DNA of 64,000 bases from Mycolicibacterium phocaicum (GTDB lineage Bacteria; Actinomycetota; Actinomycetes; Mycobacteriales; Mycobacteriaceae), in NCBI RefSeq assembly GCF_010731115.1, contig NZ_AP022616.1:4898001-4962000 (forward strand), written 5' to 3'. The notes beneath the pieces are model-generated. The model searched no databases. It was not told where the DNA came from and saw nothing but the letters and a program-made list of their open reading frames with translations. Shown piece after piece: positions 17,269 to 26,140 of this stretch (position 1 is the stretch's first letter; each line of letters starts with the position of its first letter). A program made the position numbers and the translations under genes.

Positions 17269-19122
17269 GTGACGGTGACGGTGTCGCGCGTGCGCGCGGC
17301 CAAGCCCGGGGCGATGCTCGACGCCGCCGATGACGTGCGGACCACGTCGGCCGCGCTGGAGATCGTCATCGGCGTCGAGCGCGGCCAGCTGGCCAACTTG
17401 AAAGCGAATTGGCAGGGGCAGGCGAGCGACGCCGCCATCGCCAAGGCGCAGCAGCTGATCGACGAGCAGGAGGCCTACCGCGGCCGGCTGGACAAGCTGG
17501 CCAAGGCGCTCACCGATGGCGGCAATCAGCTGACTTCGTTGCGCAGCACTCTGCTGGAATTCGTCGACACCGCGCTCCAACTCGGGTTCTCGGTCAGCGA
17601 CGACGGCGTGGTCACACCGCAGCAGTGGTTGATCGGCGACCTGGGGCCCGTCAAGAAGACGGCCGAGTTCTTCACCAACTCGATTCAGGAGCAGCTGAAG
17701 GCCTTCGAGACCACCGACACGCTCACCGCCACGGCGATCGACCAGGCAGTACAAGGCCAGAAGCCCTCGGCGCCGGTGAATATCGACGGGCAGGAGATCC
17801 AGATTCCGCCGCCGGGGACGAACCCCGAGGACGTCGACAAATGGTGGACCGGCCTGACACCGGAGCAGCGACAGCAGCTGATCGCCCGGCATCCACCCGA
17901 ATTGGGCAACCTCAACGGTGTCCCGGCGAGTGCTCGGGACGCGGTCAACCAGCAGGTGATGAACGACGACCTGAACCGGGTCCGCGACGTCGCCAGCCGC
18001 AACCACGTCTCTGAAGACGACGTCCTCAAGGACCCCGGCCGGTTCGGACTGACACAGACCGACGCCACGCGGTTCTACAACGCGCGGCGGACCAGCGAGG
18101 GGTTGGCGCACCAGCGCGGTTCCACCTTGGACCCGACCAAGGAACGCCCGGTCATGCTCTGGGCTTATCAACCAGAGGCCGACGGCGGGCAGGGCCGGGC
18201 CGCCATCTGCCTCGGAAACCCCGACACGGCCAACAACACGACGGTGATCGTGCCCGGCACCGGCAGCAGCGTCCACGACGGCTGGCTGGCCGACGGCCAC
18301 GACGATGCGATCCACGTGTGCGACCAGGCGGCGCTGGCGGACCCGAGTCGATCGACCGCGGTGATGATGTGGATGGGCTACGACGCACCCGACAGCTTCA
18401 CCGATCCACGGATCGCGAACCCGACCCTGGCCCGGCAGGGCGGCGACCTGCTGGCCGCCGACGTCAACGGGCTGGCTGCGACGCATCTCGGCACGTCCCA
18501 CGTCACGGTGATGGGCCACTCCTACGGGTCCACCACGGTGGCCGATGCGTGTGCGGGCAGCGGCATGAAAGTCAATGATGTGGTGTTGATCGGTTGTCCG
18601 GGAACAGATTTGGCGCACAGCGCCGCGGATTTCCACGTCAACGGTGGCCAGGTGTACGTCGGGGCGGCATCGACCGACCCTGTCGCCCGACTGGGTATGG
18701 GCGGTCCGGGTGCGGCGCAATGGCTGAACACCGAGCTCGGCAACCCGCTGGGGCCGGTCGCCGGGCTGGGGACCGATCCATCGGCAGAGGGATTCGGCGC
18801 CACCCGGTTCCGGGCCGAGGTGGCCGGCGAGACCGGCTGGAGTTTCCACGACCACTCGAAGTACTACGACATGGGCAGTGAGTCGTTGCGGGCGATGACC
18901 GACATCGCCAGCGGGCACAGCGAACGCCTCGCGTCCGACGGACTACTGGCCGCCGAGCGGCATCAGCCGACCTTCTCGACGCCCGACCACGTCGATCTGC
19001 CGTTCGGCATCGAGGTCCCCGTGCCGCACGTGGACATCCCCATTCCCGGGACCCCGGCATATTCGGATCCCGAGTCCAATCGCCCAGGTGAGACGGTGAA
19101 GAACGACCATGATTACAAGTAG
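17269..19122 (+). CDS. DUF1023 alpha/beta hydrolase with N-terminal helical domain
   Basis: A 617-residue protein. The first ~150 residues are predicted helical and resemble WXG100/ESX-substrate-like helical hairpins (LKANWQGQASDAAIAKAQQL). The C-terminal part (about 300-560) is an alpha/beta hydrolase of the DUF1023 type with TVIVPGTGSSV, MMWMGYDAPDSF and the nucleophile S418 in MGHSYGST. No signal peptide. The GTG start is the first plausible codon after the gpsA divergent region. The ATG of the downstream lipoprotein lies inside its end, so the two are coupled. The substrate is unknown; the domain order suggests an exported enzyme or a polymorphic-toxin-like architecture. Confidence 0.82.
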   Translation: MTVTVSRVRAAKPGAMLDAADDVRTTSAALEIVIGVERGQLANLKANWQGQASDAAIAKAQQLIDEQEAYRGRLDKLAKALTDGGNQLTSLRSTLLEFVDTALQLGFSVSDDGVVTPQQWLIGDLGPVKKTAEFFTNSIQEQLKAFETTDTLTATAIDQAVQGQKPSAPVNIDGQEIQIPPPGTNPEDVDKWWTGLTPEQRQQLIARHPPELGNLNGVPASARDAVNQQVMNDDLNRVRDVASRNHVSEDDVLKDPGRFGLTQTDATRFYNARRTSEGLAHQRGSTLDPTKERPVMLWAYQPEADGGQGRAAICLGNPDTANNTTVIVPGTGSSVHDGWLADGHDDAIHVCDQAALADPSRSTAVMMWMGYDAPDSFTDPRIANPTLARQGGDLLAADVNGLAATHLGTSHVTVMGHSYGSTTVADACAGSGMKVNDVVLIGCPGTDLAHSAADFHVNGGQVYVGAASTDPVARLGMGGPGAAQWLNTELGNPLGPVAGLGTDPSAEGFGATRFRAEVAGETGWSFHDHSKYYDMGSESLRAMTDIASGHSERLASDGLLAAERHQPTFSTPDHVDLPFGIEVPVPHVDIPIPGTPAYSDPESNRPGETVKNDHDYK

Positions 19123-19642
19123 TCGACAGCGCGTCGGTACAGCGGCGGCGGCTGCCGTGATTGCCCTGATGTTAGGAGGATGTGGATTGCTTCCCCACGA
19201 CGATCGTCCAGCGCACCCCATGACCGATGAAGAGTCCATGGCGCAGGTCATCAACGCCGGCAGGCAACTACGGAAAGCGGCTGGGCTGCAAGACGTTCAA
19301 GGCGGCGGCTATCTGGAGTTCTGCAACGACATGGGATCGCCGCTCAACAAGGGCTACATCGAGATGAGTGCGGCGCTGCCGTCGGGCGTCAGCGGCCATG
19401 ACTATGCCGAGCGGGTCAAGGCGGCCATGCTGGCGTCGGGATGGTCAGACAAGCTGCCTTCCCAACACATGTACGGCGGCACCATCAACCGCGACGGCGT
19501 CGCGGTCAACATCGAGTACTACCAGGGCGAAAATCGGCTCCGGTTCAAGATTTACGGCGAATGCCGCAATGTGACCAACCATTACGGGGACAGCAAGAAC
19601 AACGGCACCAACTTGACCAAAGAGCTGAACAGCGACAGCTGA
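19109..19642 (+). CDS. putative lipoprotein coupled to the DUF1023 hydrolase
   Basis: A 177-residue protein with signal sequence MITSSRQRVGTAAAAAVIALMLGGC and lipobox LGGC, lipidated Cys at 25. The mature region has no recognised domain; it includes conserved-looking EFCNDMG and two further cysteines (FCND, GECRN). The ATG overlaps the end of the hydrolase gene by 14 bases, so the two proteins are likely made together and may interact outside the membrane. Function unknown. Confidence 0.8.
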   Translation: MITSSRQRVGTAAAAAVIALMLGGCGLLPHDDRPAHPMTDEESMAQVINAGRQLRKAAGLQDVQGGGYLEFCNDMGSPLNKGYIEMSAALPSGVSGHDYAERVKAAMLASGWSDKLPSQHMYGGTINRDGVAVNIEYYQGENRLRFKIYGECRNVTNHYGDSKNNGTNLTKELNSDS

Positions 19643-19645
19643 GCG

Positions 19646-20137
19646 TCAGCGGTAGTTGACGAACTGCAGCGCCACGTCCAGATCGGCGCCCCGCAGCAGC
19701 GCCTGCACGGCCTGCAGGTCGTCGCGCTTCTTGCTCGACACCCGGATCTCGTCGCCCTGAATCTGCGCCTTGACGCCCTTGGGGCCCTCGTCCCGGATGA
19801 TCTTGGTGATCTTCTTGGCCTGCTCGCTGCTGATGCCCTGCTGCAGCGTGCCCGAGACGCGGTAGGTCTTGCCGCTGGGCTGCGGGTCACCGGCGTCGAA
19901 CGCCTTCATCGAGATGTCGCGGCGCACCAGCTTCTCCTTGAACACGTCGACCGCGGCCTTGACGCGCTCCTCGGTCGAGGAGACCAGCTCGATGACCTCA
20001 TCGCCCTTCCAGGCGATGGTGGTGTCGGTGCCGCGGAAGTCGAAGCGGGTGGACAGCTCCTTGGCGGCTTGATTCAGCGCGTTGTCGACTTCCTGCCGAT
20101 CGACCTTGCTGACGATGTCGAACGATGAATCCGCCAT
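19646..20137 (-). CDS. YajQ family nucleotide-binding protein
   Basis: A 163-residue member of the YajQ/UPF0234 family (Rv0566c in M. tuberculosis), which binds nucleotides and in some bacteria cyclic-di-GMP. The start [21 protein letters not shown] and the motif [11 protein letters not shown] are diagnostic. The ATG at 20137 has GGAGGGCAAT upstream, so the longer frame to 20338 is not used; that part overlaps the tRNA-Tyr gene. Convergent with the lipoprotein gene. Confidence 0.9.
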   Translation of the reverse strand: MADSSFDIVSKVDRQEVDNALNQAAKELSTRFDFRGTDTTIAWKGDEVIELVSSTEERVKAAVDVFKEKLVRRDISMKAFDAGDPQPSGKTYRVSGTLQQGISSEQAKKITKIIRDEGPKGVKAQIQGDEIRVSSKKRDDLQAVQALLRGADLDVALQFVNYR

Positions 20138-20252
20138 TGGATTGCCCTCCGTATCTGCGCCCCTGGTGGGGGTCCCGTTTTCGTGTTCGGTACATCTTCG
20201 TTGTACTCTGCTACTCGCGCCAAACCCGGGGTCACCGGGAGGCGACGAACCC

Positions 20253-20335
20253 GGCAGGTTGCCCGAGCGGCCAATGGGAGCGGACTGTAAATCCGTCGGC
20301 GGAAGCCTACACAGGTTCGAATCCTGTACCTGCCA
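20253..20335 (+). tRNA. tRNA-Tyr (GTA)
   Basis: Acceptor arms GGCAGGT (20253-20259) and ACCTGCC (20328-20334) pair perfectly, discriminator A at 20335. Anticodon loop CTGTAAA with GTA at 20287-20289, a long variable arm (class II, as expected for bacterial tRNA-Tyr) and T arm ACAGGTTCGAATCCTGT. CCA is not encoded. Same location as tRNA-Tyr beside Rv0566c in M. tuberculosis. Confidence 0.95.
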
Positions 20336-20341
20336 CACTGA

Positions 20342-20376
20342 TCAGGCCCCCTTTCGAGGGGGCCTGACGTGTTTTT
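20342..20376 (+). terminator. intrinsic terminator of tRNA-Tyr
   Basis: Perfect 10-bp stem TCAGGCCCCC (20342-20351) and GGGGGCCTGA (20358-20367) with loop TTTCGA, followed by TTTTT at 20372-20376. A classical Rho-independent terminator seven bases after the tRNA. Confidence 0.9.
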
Positions 20377-20448
20377 CGGGCCGGCCGGTCGGGGCCTCGT
20401 CCCAGCTCGTCGGCAGCCGGAGTCGGGGCGGTCGTTAGGATTTGACGC

Positions 20449-21366
20449 ATGGTCGAGTCGTCTTCTGAGCGTGATGTCGTGCTCGACGTCGAGGGTTCCG
20501 GTGTGCAGCCGCCCGTCGACCCGAAGATTCGCAAGCAGTTCGCCCTGCTCGAACGATTCGCACCGCCCATCGGCTCCCGGTGGGCCACCGAGCTGTGGTG
20601 CACCCCGCCGATCATCGAGCAGAGCCTGCGCATGCCGCCTGGCGTCAGCCCCGGTGAGCCGCTGGAAGCGCACTGGGACGGCCACCGCATCGCGGGCGAA
20701 TCCTGGGGTGACGGGCCGCCGGTGTACCTCGTACACGGTTGGGGCGGGCGCCGTCCGCACCTGGGCATGTTCGTCAAACCGCTGGTTGCCGCCGGCTACC
20801 GGGTCATCGCCTTCGACCTGCCCAGCCACAACGAGTCCGACCCGGGCGCGCTCGCGCCGGGCCGCACCACGGCCATCGAATGCGCCGACGCCGTCGCGGC
20901 CGTCATCCGCGAGCACGGACCGGCCCACGCCGTCGTCGCCCATTCGCTCGGGGCCAACGCGACCACCATGGCCGCCGCGGTGAACGGCGCCAAGGTCGGT
21001 CGGCTGGTGCTGCTCGCCCCGATGGGCGACTACCCGATGTACCTGGACCTGTTCGCCGCGCGCCACAACTTCGGCCCGCGGATCCGCGCGGGCCTGCAAC
21101 GGCGGCTGGTCCGCCGAATCGGGATGTCGCTGGAAGACACCAACATGGTCAACCTCGCCGCCCGGGCGGGCCACCCGCCGCTGCTGCTCATCCACGACCC
21201 CGACGACCCCGACAGCCCGTACTCGTCGAGCGAGAAGCTCGCCGCCTCGTGGCCCGGGTCCGAGCTGCTCACCACCAAGGGACTCGGGAAGCTGGCGCAC
21301 TACCGCATGCTGCGGCACCGCCCGGCCATCAACGCCGGCCTCGAGTTCATCGGCAGCCCGGCGTAG
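20449..21366 (+). CDS. alpha/beta hydrolase, 305 aa
   Basis: Single-domain alpha/beta hydrolase, probably an esterase or haloperoxidase-like enzyme. The oxyanion-hole region is LVHGWGGR, the nucleophile is in VVAHSLGAN, the acid probably in LLIHDPDDPDSP and the histidine in GKLAHYRMLRH. No signal peptide. The first ~50 residues (RKQFALLERFAPPIGSRWATELWCTPP) form an extra N-terminal region common to mycobacterial members. It is monocistronic; the substrate is unknown. Confidence 0.82.
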   Translation: MVESSSERDVVLDVEGSGVQPPVDPKIRKQFALLERFAPPIGSRWATELWCTPPIIEQSLRMPPGVSPGEPLEAHWDGHRIAGESWGDGPPVYLVHGWGGRRPHLGMFVKPLVAAGYRVIAFDLPSHNESDPGALAPGRTTAIECADAVAAVIREHGPAHAVVAHSLGANATTMAAAVNGAKVGRLVLLAPMGDYPMYLDLFAARHNFGPRIRAGLQRRLVRRIGMSLEDTNMVNLAARAGHPPLLLIHDPDDPDSPYSSSEKLAASWPGSELLTTKGLGKLAHYRMLRHRPAINAGLEFIGSPA

Positions 21367-21371
21367 TTCGC

Positions 21372-21435
21372 CGTCGAGAGTGGGGCCTGACGAGGAGATC
21401 TGGCGCGAATTCCGCGTAAACCCCCACGCTCGACG
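21372..21435. repeat. inverted repeat between hydrolase and permease genes
   Basis: CGTCGAGAGTGGGG (21372-21385) and CCCCACGCTCGACG (21422-21435) form a 14-bp stem with one mismatch around a 36-base interior. It starts five bases after the hydrolase stop. It may terminate that gene; the form also suggests a dispersed palindromic element. Confidence 0.5.
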
Positions 21436-21469
21436 ATTCGGAACGCCGCTGACGGGTTAACGTCACCTG

Positions 21470-22660
21470 ATGGACGCCGCGATCGCCGGGATCGGTCACG
21501 CACTGGCCCTGGCCGGTTCGATGACATGGGAGATTCTCTGGGCGCTGATTCTCGGCTTCGCGCTATCGGCGGTGGTGCAGGCCGTCGTCCGGAAGTCGAC
21601 GATCGTGCGCCTGCTCGGTGACGACAAGCCCAAAACCCTTGCCGTGGCCGCCGGACTCGGCGCGGCATCGTCGTCGTGCTCGTATGCCGCAGTGGCGTTG
21701 GCGCGCTCGCTGTTTCGCAAAGGCGCCAACTTCACCGCGGCGATGGCATTCGAGATCGGCTCCACCAACCTCGTCGTCGAACTCGGCATCATCCTGGCCC
21801 TGCTGATGGGCTGGCAGTTCACCGCGGCGGAATTCGTCGGCGGCCCCATCATGATCCTCGTCCTCGCGGTGCTGTTCCGGTTGTTCGTCCGCAGCCGCCT
21901 CATCGACGCGGCCCGGGTGCAGGCGGAGCAGGGCATCGCCGGGTCGATGGAAGGGCATGCCGCCATGGACATGTCGGTGCAGGGCGACGGCTCGTTCGCC
22001 AAGCGCCTGTTCTCGGGACCCGGCCTCACGTCCGTCTCGCACGTGTTCGTCATGGAGTGGGCGGCGATCCTGCGTGACCTGATCATCGGTCTGCTCATTG
22101 CCGGTGCCATCGGCGCGTGGGTGCCAAATGCGTTCTGGGAGAACTTCTTCCTCGCCGACGACCCGACGTGGTCCGCGATCTGGGGGCCGATCGTCGGGCC
22201 GATCGTGGCCATCGTGTCGTTCGTCTGCTCCATCGGCAACGTGCCCCTGGCGGCGGTGCTGTGGAACGGCGGCATCAGCTTCGGCGGCGTGGTCGCGTTC
22301 ATCTTCGCCGACCTGCTGATCCTGCCGATCCTCAACATCTACCGGAAGTACTACGGCACCCGGATGATGCTGACGCTGCTGGTCACCTTCTACGTCTCGA
22401 TGGTCGCGGCGGGTTATCTCGTCGAATTACTTTTCGGCGCAACGGGTCTCGTCCCCACTCAGCGCAACGCCATGGTGATGGAGAGCGGCATCTCGTGGAA
22501 CTACACCACGTGGCTCAACATCGTCTTCCTGCTGCTGGCCGCGGTGCTGGTGATCCGCTTCGTCCGTACCGGCGGCATCCCGATGCTGCGGATGATGGGC
22601 GGCTCACCCGATGCTGGACATCCGGACACCCACGCCGGCCACGATCACCACCCGCACTAG
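21470..22660 (+). CDS. permease of the DUF318/UPF0718 (ArsP-like) family
   Basis: A 396-residue polytopic membrane protein with about eight to ten helices. It has the two-half layout of the family: AAGLGAASSSCSYAAVALARSLFRKGANF in the first half and the related SFVCSIGNVPLAAVLWNGGISFGGV in the second, each with a conserved Cys. Members export organoarsenicals or other small solutes. The last residues, HPDTHAGHDHHPH, are histidine-rich and could bind a metal. Its end overlaps the convergent beta-propeller gene by 4 bp. The substrate is not determinable. Confidence 0.82.
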   Translation: MDAAIAGIGHALALAGSMTWEILWALILGFALSAVVQAVVRKSTIVRLLGDDKPKTLAVAAGLGAASSSCSYAAVALARSLFRKGANFTAAMAFEIGSTNLVVELGIILALLMGWQFTAAEFVGGPIMILVLAVLFRLFVRSRLIDAARVQAEQGIAGSMEGHAAMDMSVQGDGSFAKRLFSGPGLTSVSHVFVMEWAAILRDLIIGLLIAGAIGAWVPNAFWENFFLADDPTWSAIWGPIVGPIVAIVSFVCSIGNVPLAAVLWNGGISFGGVVAFIFADLLILPILNIYRKYYGTRMMLTLLVTFYVSMVAAGYLVELLFGATGLVPTQRNAMVMESGISWNYTTWLNIVFLLLAAVLVIRFVRTGGIPMLRMMGGSPDAGHPDTHAGHDHHPH

Positions 22661-25600
22661 ACGATCTTCAGCACCCGCGACGTCGTGGTGTACGTGCGGG
22701 TCCAGAAGTTGTAGGACACCGCGGTGGTCAGAGCCCGGCTACCGTCGCCGGTCAGCAGCGGACTGCTGCCGATCCCGGTGAGGGCGCCACCGACCTGCGT
22801 GCCGTTCGCGGTGTTGATGACCACCAGTTGGCTGCCCGCGCTGACGACCGCCCGGTTGCCGCCACCGCTGAGCACCGCGTAGCCGTTCTCGAGCTTGAGG
22901 TTGATGGTGCTGCCGGCCTGGAAGCCGGTGGTCGTATCGATCACTGCCACCTGCGTGGTGGGCACGCCAGTGGTATTGAAATTGCTGCTGGTCGTGACGG
23001 CCACGGCACGCCCGGTGTCGGCGCTGTACTGCACCCCGCCGTTGAGGAAACCGGTGAGCGCCACGGTGCTGCCGACCTGGGCGCCGGTTGTGGTGTCGAG
23101 CACCGTCAACCGCTCGGTGTTGACGCTCGTCGCCCCGTTGTAGACCGCTGTGACGATGAGTGCCCGGCTGCCGTCGAGACTGATCAGCCGGGAGCCGAAT
23201 TCGCTGCCGACGAGGTTCAGCGTCGTGCCGGTCTGGGCGCCGGTGAGGGTGTCGATCACGGCCGCGTGCGTCGCGGTGTTGTCGCCGCTTATGGTCACGG
23301 CGCGGCCGCCGTCGGGCGTCATCAGCAGCGCGTGCCAGGTGCCGGGCAGGGTGACGTCGCCGACCTGGTTGCCGGTGGCGAGGTCGACGGTCGCGAGCCT
23401 GGTGGTCGTCACCTGGGTGCCGGGGTCGGTAGACGTCGCGGTGACCACGATGCGCGTCCGGTCGGCACTGAGGTCACGAGCGCCGTCGCCGTCGACGACG
23501 AGACCGGTGCCGACCGGGTTGCCGGTGACGGCGTCGAGAACCGCGAGCCGGGTGGTGAACGTGTTGGTCGGGTCCTCGGTGCGGGCCAGGAAGGCGACGC
23601 GATTGCCGGCGGCGTTGAACACCGGTGCGCCGTAGACGGCCTGGCCTTCAAGGCCTTGCGTGGTGCCGATCTGCGAGCCGGTCGCGACGTTCAGGATCGT
23701 CGCCTGCGTGGTGTAGCCCGACGCGAAATCGCCGATCTGGGTGGAGATCGCCGCGCGGCTGCCGTCGGCGTTCAGCGCCGGCGGGGCCACCTCGTTGCCC
23801 GCGATCTCGACGGTGGTGCCGAGTTGTGTGCCGGTCGTCGTGTCGAGCACGGCGATCCGCGTGGTGTCCGGGGCTTCCCAGATCGGGCGGCTGGTGGTGA
23901 TCAGCGCGCGGGTGCGGTCGGCGTTGAGGACGGGCGCCTCCAACTGGTTACCGGTGACGGAGACGGTGGCGCCGGTCTGAGCGCCGGTGAGCGTGTTGAG
24001 CACCGCTACCTGGGTGATGCCCGTGCCGTACGTGGTGGTCAGGGCGCGACTGCCGTCGGCAGACAGCAGCTGCACGCCGACCGCGCCCGGCAGGGTGAGA
24101 GTGGTGCCGGTCTGCTTGCCGGTCGCGAGGTCGATCACTGCCAGCTGCGTTGCCGTGGTGCCGGCCGCGGTGATGACGGCCCGCGTACCGTCGGCGCTGA
24201 ACGCCGGTACGACGGGCTTGCCGGCGATCGACACCGTGCTGCCGACCTGCTTGCCGGTCGCGGTGTCGATCACCGCGACGCGGGTGGTGCTGGTGGTCGA
24301 GGTCGGGGCGGGCCCGGTGATGACCAGTGCGCGGGTGCCGTCATTGCTCAACACGGTCGAGCCGACACCGGTGACGCCGACGCTCCCGATCTTCGTCACC
24401 GACGTCGCGATGAGCGACGGCTGCACGAGCACCCGCACTGTGCGGTCGGCGGCGTCACTGACGTAGACCGCTCCATTGGGCGCGACGGCGACGGCATGAC
24501 CGCCGGTGGCGTCGGTGTCGAACCGGACCGTGCTGACGACGGCCGAGGTGCCCGTGTTGATCACCGAGACGGTGTCATTGCCGTTGGCGACATAGGCGAC
24601 GCTGCCGTCGGCGCTGACGGCCACCGAGCTGGGGGCAGGTCCGACCCCAATTATGTTGGGCGACAAGGTGTTCGTGGCGGTGTCGATCGTGGACAGGGTG
24701 CCGTTCTGGGCCGCGACATACAGCTTGCCGCCGGTGCCGAGGGCCAGGGCACTGGGCGGCGTGCCGACCGCGATGCTGGTGACGCCGAGCGTGCTGGTGT
24801 CGAGCACCGAGACGGTGTTGCTGCCCTGGTTGGCGACGTACACCTTGCCGGTGCCGAGCGCGAGGGCGGTGGGCTGGGTGCCGACTCCGATGGTGCCGGT
24901 GACGCTGTAGGTGGTGGGGTCGATGACCGACACCGAGTCGCTGCCCTTGTTGGCCACATAGATTCGGCCGTCCGCGCCGACCGTCAACGCGCTGGGCGCG
25001 GTGCCCACGGTGATGTCCTTGGACGTCGTGCTCGGATTGGCGTCGATCCGTTTGTAGCCGACGGTGTTGATGACCGACACCGTCCCGCTGCCGCTGTTGG
25101 CGACGTACAACCGGGTGCCGTCGGGACTCAGCGCCAGCGCGCTGGGCGCGGTGCCCACCGCGATGTCCTGCGAGAACCAGCTCGGATTGGCGTCGATCCG
25201 TTTCCCCGTGGCGGTGTTGATCACCGACACCGTGTTGCTGCCGGTGTTGGCGACGTAGAGCCGTCCGTCGGCGCCCATCACCTCGGCGGTGGGATTGGTG
25301 CCCACCGAGATCGACTTGGAGTAGTTCAGCCACGGTGACGGGACGGTCGTCGTCGCGGCGGTGGGGACCGGCTGCGCGGCCGTGGGGACGGGCTGCGCGG
25401 CGGTGGCGACGACGGGCTGACTCGTCGACGTGACGGCCGCGGGTTTCGTCTGAGTCTCCACGCGGGTGCGGGTGCCCCAGGCTGCCAGCACGGCGGCCAC
25501 CGGCGAGAAGTCCGGCGCGGCGGGACCACCGGTTGCCGACGAGTCGAGCGTCGACGCCGACATCAGACTGACTGCGCCGTTGTTGGCGGCCGGCGTGGAC

Positions 25601-26028
25601 GTGGCCGCGGGGGTGGACGTGACTGCCGAGGTCGCGACGGCCGTGGCGGCCACTGTCCGCGGTGACGGGGCCGGCGTGGTTTCCACGTCGGCCTGGATGG
25701 CCCGCGGTGTGGGTTTCTTCGTGGACCCCGTGACGGTCTTCGCCGTCGTCTGCGACGTCACGGGACCGTCCGCCGCCGTCGGTTCGGGTTTCGCGGTGCG
25801 CTGCTTCTCGCTGCTCGCCTTGCCCAGGCGTTTCGTCTTGCCTGTCTTGACGCCGGGCTTCTTGGTGCCGGCCGCGTCCGTCGCGGCGTGCGGTGCCGGC
25901 GCCGACGTGGCTCCTGGATTCGCGGCGTCGTCAGCCCACGCCGTGCCCGGTGTACTCGCGATCGCGACACCGACCCCGAGTGCCACCGCCAACCCCCCGA
26001 CCCGGCCTACGTACTTGGCGTTGCTCAT
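22657..26028 (-). CDS. large exported YVTN/beta-propeller repeat protein, 1123 aa
   Basis: Signal peptide at residues 1-32 (GRVGGLAVALGVGVAIASTPG, cut after AWA), then a low-complexity Ala/Thr/Pro linker to about 230. Residues about 235-530 hold seven or so YVTN-type repeats of the pattern VGTxPSALAL-DG-LYVANxGSxTVSVIN. Residues about 545-1123 hold a second repeat type of about 48-55 residues ending TTRVAVIDTTTGxQxG and containing ADGSRA. Both halves should form beta-propellers. The ATG at 26028 has AGGACC upstream; the longer frame to 26043 lacks one. The N-terminus resembles other large surface proteins of environmental mycobacteria. Likely cell-surface, role unknown. Confidence 0.85.
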   Translation of the reverse strand: MSNAKYVGRVGGLAVALGVGVAIASTPGTAWADDAANPGATSAPAPHAATDAAGTKKPGVKTGKTKRLGKASSEKQRTAKPEPTAADGPVTSQTTAKTVTGSTKKPTPRAIQADVETTPAPSPRTVAATAVATSAVTSTPAATSTPAANNGAVSLMSASTLDSSATGGPAAPDFSPVAAVLAAWGTRTRVETQTKPAAVTSTSQPVVATAAQPVPTAAQPVPTAATTTVPSPWLNYSKSISVGTNPTAEVMGADGRLYVANTGSNTVSVINTATGKRIDANPSWFSQDIAVGTAPSALALSPDGTRLYVANSGSGTVSVINTVGYKRIDANPSTTSKDITVGTAPSALTVGADGRIYVANKGSDSVSVIDPTTYSVTGTIGVGTQPTALALGTGKVYVANQGSNTVSVLDTSTLGVTSIAVGTPPSALALGTGGKLYVAAQNGTLSTIDTATNTLSPNIIGVGPAPSSVAVSADGSVAYVANGNDTVSVINTGTSAVVSTVRFDTDATGGHAVAVAPNGAVYVSDAADRTVRVLVQPSLIATSVTKIGSVGVTGVGSTVLSNDGTRALVITGPAPTSTTSTTRVAVIDTATGKQVGSTVSIAGKPVVPAFSADGTRAVITAAGTTATQLAVIDLATGKQTGTTLTLPGAVGVQLLSADGSRALTTTYGTGITQVAVLNTLTGAQTGATVSVTGNQLEAPVLNADRTRALITTSRPIWEAPDTTRIAVLDTTTGTQLGTTVEIAGNEVAPPALNADGSRAAISTQIGDFASGYTTQATILNVATGSQIGTTQGLEGQAVYGAPVFNAAGNRVAFLARTEDPTNTFTTRLAVLDAVTGNPVGTGLVVDGDGARDLSADRTRIVVTATSTDPGTQVTTTRLATVDLATGNQVGDVTLPGTWHALLMTPDGGRAVTISGDNTATHAAVIDTLTGAQTGTTLNLVGSEFGSRLISLDGSRALIVTAVYNGATSVNTERLTVLDTTTGAQVGSTVALTGFLNGGVQYSADTGRAVAVTTSSNFNTTGVPTTQVAVIDTTTGFQAGSTINLKLENGYAVLSGGGNRAVVSAGSQLVVINTANGTQVGGALTGIGSSPLLTGDGSRALTTAVSYNFWTRTYTTTSRVLKIV

Positions 26029-26140
26029 GGTCGGTCCTCTCACGCGGCCCGATAGAGGGACATCTGTCCCTCATATGGGAATACCGCATGCGATGCCGTC
26101 TGTCTGCAGTCCAAACGGCTGATTTCTCGCGGTGGTGCGG

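Noticed and set aside
17134..18918. 594-residue open frame on the minus strand
   Set aside because: Antisense shadow of the DUF1023 gene with Arg/Val/Gly-biased sequence.
22117..25338. 1073-residue open frame on the plus strand
   Set aside because: It runs antisense to the beta-propeller gene; the periodic codon bias of that repeat gene creates the long frame. No sensible protein features.
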